Shown: piece by piece, positions 59,052 through 64,000 of the stretch
Numbering within the stretch: position 1 is the stretch's first letter
How the letters are laid out: the number at the start of each line of letters is the position of its first letter
Assembly: GCA_031275395.1 (NCBI GenBank)
Contig: JAISOU010000042.1
Location: 1-64,000 of the forward strand
Reading direction: 5' to 3'
Length of the DNA: 64,000 nt
From: Helicobacteraceae bacterium
Lineage (GTDB): Bacteria > Campylobacterota > Campylobacteria > Campylobacterales > SZUA-545
Position numbers and translations under genes: made by a program
Notes under the pieces: generated by a model
Told to the model about the DNA's origin: nothing
Database searches by the model: none
What the model saw: only the letters and a program-made list of their open reading frames with translations

Positions 59052-59660
59052 ATGGCGAAACAAGCGTTTTTTGCAATAACAATTGTTATAAGCTTGTTTG
59101 CTTTATGGTTCATTATAGTGAGTAATAAGGAAAAAGAATCGGTATTTACAGCACAAAACGTATTGGTAGGCAGCCCCCCTTCAACGACATTTAAAGCAGA
59201 TTTAGAACCGCTTATAGCAAATATCTCAAAACAAAGCGGCGTATATATGGATGCTCCGATAGTCAAAACGATGTCTATTCGGGCGAAAAACGCCTATCAA
59301 CCAAACAGCGTCGCGTCACATAACGCAAAAGATATATCCGCTATACTATTGCGTTGTATCTTTGAAAACGAAGAACATTTCAATCTTGTTGTTTTTCCAT
59401 CCGTAATCATAGAGCCTGAAAAGTATCAACTTATTATTAATTCAGATCGAGGCATATACCAAATCGAGCTTGATTTTTTATATTCTTTAGAGGTAGGGAG
59501 ATCCTATGATTTATTTTTTAACAAAGATCCGTTTTCCATAGGCGGCATTCGAGCGTTTGACTATGCCGTTCAATCAAACGACGCTATTCAGAAAGCTATG
59601 TTAGAACCGCCGCATTTGACGCCGTCGGTTACGCGCCCTATACTATATGGAAAGGAATAA
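59052..59660 (+). CDS. Membrane-anchored protein of unknown function
   Basis: 202 aa from ATG 59052 (AKQAFFAITIVISLFALWFI). A single N-terminal helix anchors an extracytoplasmic domain (LEPLIANISKQSGVYMDAPI, then FNLVVFPSVIIEPEKYQLII). It starts one base after the preceding stop. No family recognised. Codon use resembles the preceding gene. It may be part of the exported set of this cluster. Confidence 0.5.
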   Translation: MAKQAFFAITIVISLFALWFIIVSNKEKESVFTAQNVLVGSPPSTTFKADLEPLIANISKQSGVYMDAPIVKTMSIRAKNAYQPNSVASHNAKDISAILLRCIFENEEHFNLVVFPSVIIEPEKYQLIINSDRGIYQIELDFLYSLEVGRSYDLFFNKDPFSIGGIRAFDYAVQSNDAIQKAMLEPPHLTPSVTRPILYGKE

Positions 59661-59662
59661 CA

Positions 59663-60154
59663 ATGAACGATAAAAAACCGCGCGAAGCGGCGCTACTAAA
59701 AGAGGCGCTCTCGCGCTTTAACGATGAAGGGGCGATCAGAGTACTTACGACGCTAGACGAAAACGGCGCGCCGCACCCCGTATGTAAAGGATCTTTGCGT
59801 TGGAACGGCGAGACGATCGAATCATGGGAGATTTTGGAAAGTTCGGAAACCAACCGCAATCTGACGCGCGCGATCTGGTTTGATAAGCCGATCGCGATCT
59901 TGCTGATCACGTCCGATAAAAAGGCGTACAAGTTTTCCGTAAAAGTCTCGCGCAACATTATTGCGGGCAAAGCCTTTACCCGCGAATACGAGGCGGCGCA
60001 GAAGCGCTTCAACGGACGCGGGATCGCGGGCGTGTGGCGCTATGAAATAGTGAGCGTCAAAGACGAAACGCCCGCCGCGCGAATCGACGAGGAACAAAGG
60101 GCGCGTCCATACTTTACTCATCTTGATCAACTTGCCAAAAGGGATAGCCAATGA
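59663..60154 (+). CDS. PNPOx-like FMN-binding split-barrel protein
   Basis: 163 aa. AIRVLTTLDENGAPHPVCKG, NRNLTRAIWFDKPIAILLIT, DKKAYKFSVKVSRNIIAGKA and WRYEIVSVKDETPAARIDEE match the pyridoxamine-5'-phosphate-oxidase-like beta barrel, which binds FMN or related flavins. Its stop overlaps the radical SAM start (ATGA), so the two are likely functional partners. It could supply reduced flavin to SsuD, or act on the radical SAM product. Confidence 0.75.
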   Translation: MNDKKPREAALLKEALSRFNDEGAIRVLTTLDENGAPHPVCKGSLRWNGETIESWEILESSETNRNLTRAIWFDKPIAILLITSDKKAYKFSVKVSRNIIAGKAFTREYEAAQKRFNGRGIAGVWRYEIVSVKDETPAARIDEEQRARPYFTHLDQLAKRDSQ

Positions 60155-61398
60155 GCGTGAAACGAAGCGAATTAACCTTTGACGAGGTGGCGGCGAAATA
60201 CCCCAATTTTCCTCGTATGCCGCTACTGAAAATCGATATTCAACGGCGCGGCGCGGCATATACGGACGCGGCGTTGGAGCTGTTTGATCCCGCCGTTCAT
60301 CAAGTCGGCGGCGCGCATATTTTTGGCAACCGCGACGGCAAAATTACGGGACGCCCCGAAGGTATGCTACTGCGCGACGGTACGTCGCTGGTCGTTACTA
60401 CGGCGCCGATCGAGCAAAATCCGTACCTTATCGACGCGATCGACGGCAAACTTTACGCCGTCGATCAGGGCAAACCGATCGAGCGCGTATGGTACTGGGA
60501 AAAACCCGACTATTACGACAAAAAAACAAGCGGCGGGATCGCAATGCAAAACGTGATCAGCGCGCGACCGCAACGACTATCGCTCTCGCCGTACCGTTAC
60601 TGCTGGTTTTGGAGCGAGGAAGGCGGCGGAGGGTGTAAGTTCTGCGATATTGTGAATAATCTGAAGCAGGCAAAAGACGAGATCGGTATGCCGACCAGAC
60701 TTAATCCCGCCGACATTAAAGAAACGTTAAGCGAGGCGCTAAAGGAGCGCGGGCGATTTACGGCGATCTGCGTTACGGGCGGTAGCGATATTCGCGGCGA
60801 TAGTCCGTTCGATAAAGAAGCGGATTATTACATCGAAACGTTGCAAACGGCGGGCGATTGTTTTAACGTACCCAAAATCCCTATTCAGCTAATCTGCACG
60901 GCGATGAAAAAAGATCAGCTCAAACGCATTTACGATAACACGCCCGTCTCTAGCGTTACGATGGATATAGAGGTGTTAGACGAGGAACAATTTAACCGCG
61001 TTTGTCCTGGCAAAGCGAAGTGGATCGGCTACAAAGAAATGAAACGCCGACTATTCGACGCGGTCGAGATATTTGGCGAAAACCGCGTGAATACGGGAAC
61101 GGTGGGCGGCGTGGAACTTACCGAGCCTACGCGCTTTCGCGACGAGAACGAGGCGTTAGAGCAGTACCTAAGCGAAGCGGACGACTTGGCTAATCACGGC
61201 GTGAGCGTTATACACTGCGTGTGGAATCCCAATCCTGGATCGGCGTACGCTGGAAGGCGCAACGGATCGCTAGAGTATTACGTTCGGCTCGCGCAAGGCT
61301 TACAGGAGATTCGGCGGCGGCATAACTTGCTAATCGACTTTGACGACTACCGCCGTTGCGGCAACCACCCCGATACCGATTTGGCGCGGGTTTTTTAG
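60151..61398 (+). CDS. Radical SAM protein A with stretched cysteine motif
   Basis: 415 aa. YRYCWFWSEEGGGGCKFCDI places cysteines at residues 151, 162 and 165: CX10CX2C, with the last two as in classical CxxxCxxC and the first moved away by a Gly-rich insert. CVTGGSDIRGDSP resembles a SAM-binding loop. The C-terminus has GSLEYYVRLAQGLQEIRRRH and FDDYRRCGNHPDTDLARVF. The N-terminal 150 residues are unassigned. It is paralogous to the next gene. Reaction unknown. Confidence 0.7.
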   Translation: MSVKRSELTFDEVAAKYPNFPRMPLLKIDIQRRGAAYTDAALELFDPAVHQVGGAHIFGNRDGKITGRPEGMLLRDGTSLVVTTAPIEQNPYLIDAIDGKLYAVDQGKPIERVWYWEKPDYYDKKTSGGIAMQNVISARPQRLSLSPYRYCWFWSEEGGGGCKFCDIVNNLKQAKDEIGMPTRLNPADIKETLSEALKERGRFTAICVTGGSDIRGDSPFDKEADYYIETLQTAGDCFNVPKIPIQLICTAMKKDQLKRIYDNTPVSSVTMDIEVLDEEQFNRVCPGKAKWIGYKEMKRRLFDAVEIFGENRVNTGTVGGVELTEPTRFRDENEALEQYLSEADDLANHGVSVIHCVWNPNPGSAYAGRRNGSLEYYVRLAQGLQEIRRRHNLLIDFDDYRRCGNHPDTDLARVF

Positions 61399-61421
61399 CC
61401 GCCTAAAGCAAAGGATAACGT

Positions 61422-62681
61422 ATGAACGTCAAGAAACGCGAATTAACCTTTGACGAAGTCGCGGCGAAATACCCCGATTTTCCCCGCTTTGTATTGCTGA
61501 AAACCGACGCGCATCGACGAGGCGTGGCATATACAAACGCCGCGCTCTCCGCGTTTGATCCTGCGTTGCACCAAAACTTTGGCACGCACCTATTTGGCTC
61601 TCGCGACGGTAAAATCGACAAACGCCCCGAAGCGCTTACTATGCGCGACGGCACGTCGATCATCGGTTTGCCTACGCCGATCGAAAATAATCCGTATGTG
61701 GTCGATCTAATCGACGAACGGCTGTTTATAACCGATAACGGCGAGCCGATCGAAGAGGTTTTTTATTGGGAAAAGCCCGACTATTACGACAAGCGCACCA
61801 AAAACGGCGCTATTATGCAAAATGTGGCGAGCGCGCGCCCTCAAAGACTTTACGTTATTCCAAATCGCTACTGCCATTTTTGGACGGCGGACGAAGGCGG
61901 CGGCGGGTGTAAGTTCTGCGACATTGTAAATAACCTGAAAGCTCAACGCGAAGAGATTGAAATGCAAACGCGCATAAAGATCGACGACGTGCGCGAAACG
62001 ATCGGCGAGGCGCTTAAAGAAAAGGGCAGATACGCGGCGATCTGTTTATCGAGCGGTAGCGATTTTCACGGCGAAAAGCCGTTTGACAAAGAGGCGCGGT
62101 TTTATATAGACGTGTTGCAGGCGATCGGCGAGAGCTTTAATACGCCTAAGTTTCCATCGCAACTAATCTGTACCGCGCTGACTAAAGAACAGCTAAAACA
62201 ACTATACGATAACACGGGCATTTCTAGTCTAACGTGCAATATCGAGGCGTTGAGCGAAGATCTGTTTAACCGTTACTGTCCGGGCAAAGCAAAATGGATC
62301 GGTTACAAGGAGTGGAAAAAGCGGCTTTTTGACGCGGTGGAAATCTTTGGTCCAAACCGCGTGAATACGGGTTTTGTGGCGGGCGTAGAGCTTGCGCGTC
62401 CGTATGGAGTTAAAAGCGAAGAGGAAGGTTTGGAGCTTATCCTGAACGAAGCGGAGGATTTTGCGCGGCACGGCGTGAGCGTGATCTATATGGTTTGGCA
62501 ACCGCGACCGGGTAGCGAGCTTGGCAACCTTCATAATCAAACAAGCGGATCGCTGGAGTATTACGTTCGGCTCGCGCAAGGCTTGCAGGAGATTAGGCGG
62601 CGGCATAACTTGCTAATCGACTTTGACGACTACCGCCGTTGCGGCAACCACCCCGATACCGATTTGGCGCGGGTTTTTTAG
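61422..62681 (+). CDS. Radical SAM protein B with stretched cysteine motif
   Basis: 419 aa, similar to protein A over its whole length. Cysteines are at residues 151, 163 and 166 (NRYCHFWTADEGGGGCKFCD): CX11CX2C. ICLSSGSDFHGEKPFDKEA aligns with the SAM-loop region of A. The last 135 bases differ from gene A at only three positions. Tandem retention suggests either a heteromeric enzyme or two related substrates. Confidence 0.7.
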   Translation: MNVKKRELTFDEVAAKYPDFPRFVLLKTDAHRRGVAYTNAALSAFDPALHQNFGTHLFGSRDGKIDKRPEALTMRDGTSIIGLPTPIENNPYVVDLIDERLFITDNGEPIEEVFYWEKPDYYDKRTKNGAIMQNVASARPQRLYVIPNRYCHFWTADEGGGGCKFCDIVNNLKAQREEIEMQTRIKIDDVRETIGEALKEKGRYAAICLSSGSDFHGEKPFDKEARFYIDVLQAIGESFNTPKFPSQLICTALTKEQLKQLYDNTGISSLTCNIEALSEDLFNRYCPGKAKWIGYKEWKKRLFDAVEIFGPNRVNTGFVAGVELARPYGVKSEEEGLELILNEAEDFARHGVSVIYMVWQPRPGSELGNLHNQTSGSLEYYVRLAQGLQEIRRRHNLLIDFDDYRRCGNHPDTDLARVF

Positions 62682-62690
62682 CAAGCCCTA

Positions 62691-62720
62691 CGCGCGATCG
62701 ACGAAAACGGCGATCGCGCG
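62691..62720. repeat. Perfect inverted repeat after radical SAM gene B
   Basis: CGCGCGATCG and CGATCGCGCG form a perfect 10-base-pair stem around a 10-base loop, followed by ATTTAT. It may be a weak terminator or an attenuator before the amidohydrolase gene. It contains the abundant CGATCG core. Confidence 0.6.
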
Positions 62721-62741
62721 ATTTATAAAGAGAGGTTAAAA

Positions 62742-63587
62742 ATGAAAATAATCGATATGCGTTGCAGACCCGCTTATTTACACGACTTTTTCGGCGCGAA
62801 TGTCGGAAGCGAGGCTTACGAAACCGCCAAATGGTTAAATAGGCGCGTCGGCGCTAGGGGAAACGACGAGCATTTTGCCCGTTCTTTAACCAAAGAAGGT
62901 TTTTTAGCCGAAGTTAAAGAGGCGAAACTGTCGTATGCCGTCGTAGTGGGTAGGCGCACTCCAACCCAACAGATAGACAACGATTTTTTATACGAGATCG
63001 TAAAAGATCATAAAGAGCTTTTGGCGATCGGAGGAATCGATCCCGCGCTAGACGGCATTGACGAAACGATTAAAGAGATAGATAAAATTGTCGATAAACT
63101 CTCTCTTAACGGCGTTAATATAGAATCTGGATTTGCCTCTCCTCCGCGCCATCCGGACGATAAGATATATTTTCCTATCTACGAATACCTAAGCGCTAAA
63201 AATATCCCTTTGAGTTTGATGAGCGGTCCTACTACGCCCGATCCTACTTTTAACGATCCTAACCGCTTAGCGAAAATTGCGCAAACCTTTCCAAAATTGC
63301 CTATTATCTGCTATCACGGCTACTACCCAAATATAAACCAACTAATCGGCGTCGCGTTTAGATACGAAAATATCTTTCCTACGCCCGATATGTATGCGTT
63401 TTTAGCGCCGAGCCAAGCGCTTATAGAGGCGGGTAAGAGCTTTTTGCAAGATCAGTTGTTATTTGGCTCCTCTTATCCGTTTCGACCTATCGCGCAGTCG
63501 ATCGAGGATTTTGAGGCGTTTGGTTTCAAAGAGGAGATTTTGAATAAGATTTTTTATAAAAACGCCGCTAGAATCTTCGGGCTTTAG
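62742..63587 (+). CDS. Amidohydrolase-2 family protein lacking the HxH metal motif
   Basis: 281 aa, TIM-barrel amidohydrolase-2 pattern. The start reads IIDMRCRPAYLHDF, where the family has D-H-x-H, so the two metal-binding His are replaced (RCR). LAIGGIDPALDG, LSLNGVNIESGFASPP, FPKLPIICYHGYYPNIN and LLFGSSYPFRPI follow the fold, with a His in CYHG. Proteins of the gamma-resorcylate type are metal-dependent decarboxylases or hydrolases; this one may be metal-free or use other ligands. GAGAGG precedes the ATG. Last gene of the cluster. Confidence 0.7.
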   Translation: MKIIDMRCRPAYLHDFFGANVGSEAYETAKWLNRRVGARGNDEHFARSLTKEGFLAEVKEAKLSYAVVVGRRTPTQQIDNDFLYEIVKDHKELLAIGGIDPALDGIDETIKEIDKIVDKLSLNGVNIESGFASPPRHPDDKIYFPIYEYLSAKNIPLSLMSGPTTPDPTFNDPNRLAKIAQTFPKLPIICYHGYYPNINQLIGVAFRYENIFPTPDMYAFLAPSQALIEAGKSFLQDQLLFGSSYPFRPIAQSIEDFEAFGFKEEILNKIFYKNAARIFGL

Positions 63588-63662
63588 ATACGCGCCGCGC
63601 TTTCGTTTTGAGCGCTCGCTCCTAAGTGAAACGAAGGGCGCAAAGCGCGGAGAACGGAGCGA

Positions 63663-64000
63663 TTATTCATGCCTGAGCGCTTCGATCGGATCGAGTCTGG
63701 CGGCTTTTCTTGCGGGAAAGTAGCCGAAAAAAGCGCCGATAAACATAGAAAACGCGAAACTAATCGTTACGATCGACTGATTATAAACGTAAGGTATACC
63801 AAAGCCTATCGTTACAAAATAGGCTAATATCAACCCAAGCGCTACGCCTATTAAACCGCCTAAAGAGCTAAGAGTAACCGCCTCTACCAAAAACTGCGTT
63901 AAAACCTCTCGTTCCGTAGCGCCGATAGCCAACCGAACGCCGATCTCTCTCGTTCGTTCCGTTACCGAAACCAACATAATGTTCATAATCCCGATCCCGC
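63663..64000 (-). CDS. MacB-type ABC transporter permease, C-terminal part (runs off the window)
   Basis: The visible 110 or so residues are the C-terminal end of a MacB/FtsX-like permease: NIMLVSVTERTREIGVRLAI, GATEREVLTQFLVEAVTLSS, then FFGYFPARKAARLDPIEALR. Three of four membrane helices are seen. The reading frame is open to the window edge, so the front is missing. It is convergent with the amidohydrolase gene and probably belongs to a different unit. Confidence 0.85.
   Translation of the reverse strand, partial: GIGIMNIMLVSVTERTREIGVRLAIGATEREVLTQFLVEAVTLSSLGGLIGVALGLILAYFVTIGFGIPYVYNQSIVTISFAFSMFIGAFFGYFPARKAARLDPIEALRHE

Overview
The window looks like chromosomal DNA of a Campylobacterota (epsilonproteobacterial) bacterium of moderate GC content. 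The evidence is a petABC cytochrome bc complex whose PetC is a di-haem cytochrome with the usual epsilon layout, the futalosine menaquinone enzyme MqnE, the hrcA-grpE-dnaK order, the pseudaminic-acid enzyme PseB, an eno-ftsB-AMIN-aroK operon, and a long poly-G contingency tract in a cell-surface gene. I cannot name a genus. The octamer GCGATCGC is strikingly frequent. Several genes are broken, mostly by homopolymer indels or GC-to-AT transitions, which suggests relaxed selection, a host-associated lineage, or an assembly with residual indel errors.

Layout. 0.3-2.8 kb: a decaying minus-strand operon (YtkA-like protein, di-haem peroxidase, DoxX-like membrane protein). 2.9-6.3 kb: hisF, a nucleoside phosphorylase, rlmN, two parS-like centromere sites and galU. 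6.4-8.2 kb: an ankyrin/SUKH-like orphan immunity-type gene beside a decayed gene. 8.4-11.7 kb: petABC. 12-15.4 kb: an EamA transporter, an AAA ATPase and small secreted or TPR remnants. 15.5-18.8 kb: a heat-shock operon behind a sigma70 promoter and a degenerate CIRCE operator. 19.2-25.5 kb: a CHASE2-adenylate cyclase, an M48 protease, an SH3 protein and glnD. 25.6-30.7 kb: mqnE, rpsL-rpsG-fusA flanked by related TPR genes, one of them with an in-frame stop. 31-43.7 kb: a cyclic-nucleotide-binding protein, cysDN, a phase-variable acyltransferase fusion, a nucleotide-sugar dehydrogenase, lpxB, a second M48 protease, YbjQ proteins, surE and rplU-rpmA. 43.9-45.7 kb: a DarT1-NADAR ADP-ribosylation toxin-antitoxin pair. 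46-51.2 kb: a broken TetR regulator, pseB, a hydrolase, aroK, AMIN, FtsB-like and eno.

The accessory highlight is 51.5-63.6 kb, a plus-strand run of closely spaced genes. It holds a coupled leader ORF, SsuD-type FMNH2-dependent monooxygenase, three tandem sulfonate-type binding proteins, a permease, an ATPase, three unknown proteins (two exported or membrane-anchored), a PNPOx-like flavoprotein, two paralogous radical SAM proteins with a stretched cysteine motif, and an amidohydrolase-2 protein lacking the HxH metal motif. I infer uptake and processing of an organosulfur or related compound by a pathway I do not recognise. The second highlight is the 14-G tract at 36652-36665. One base fewer would join a membrane/periplasmic domain to an acyltransferase-3 domain in one 597-residue protein, so as sequenced the gene is in an OFF phase.
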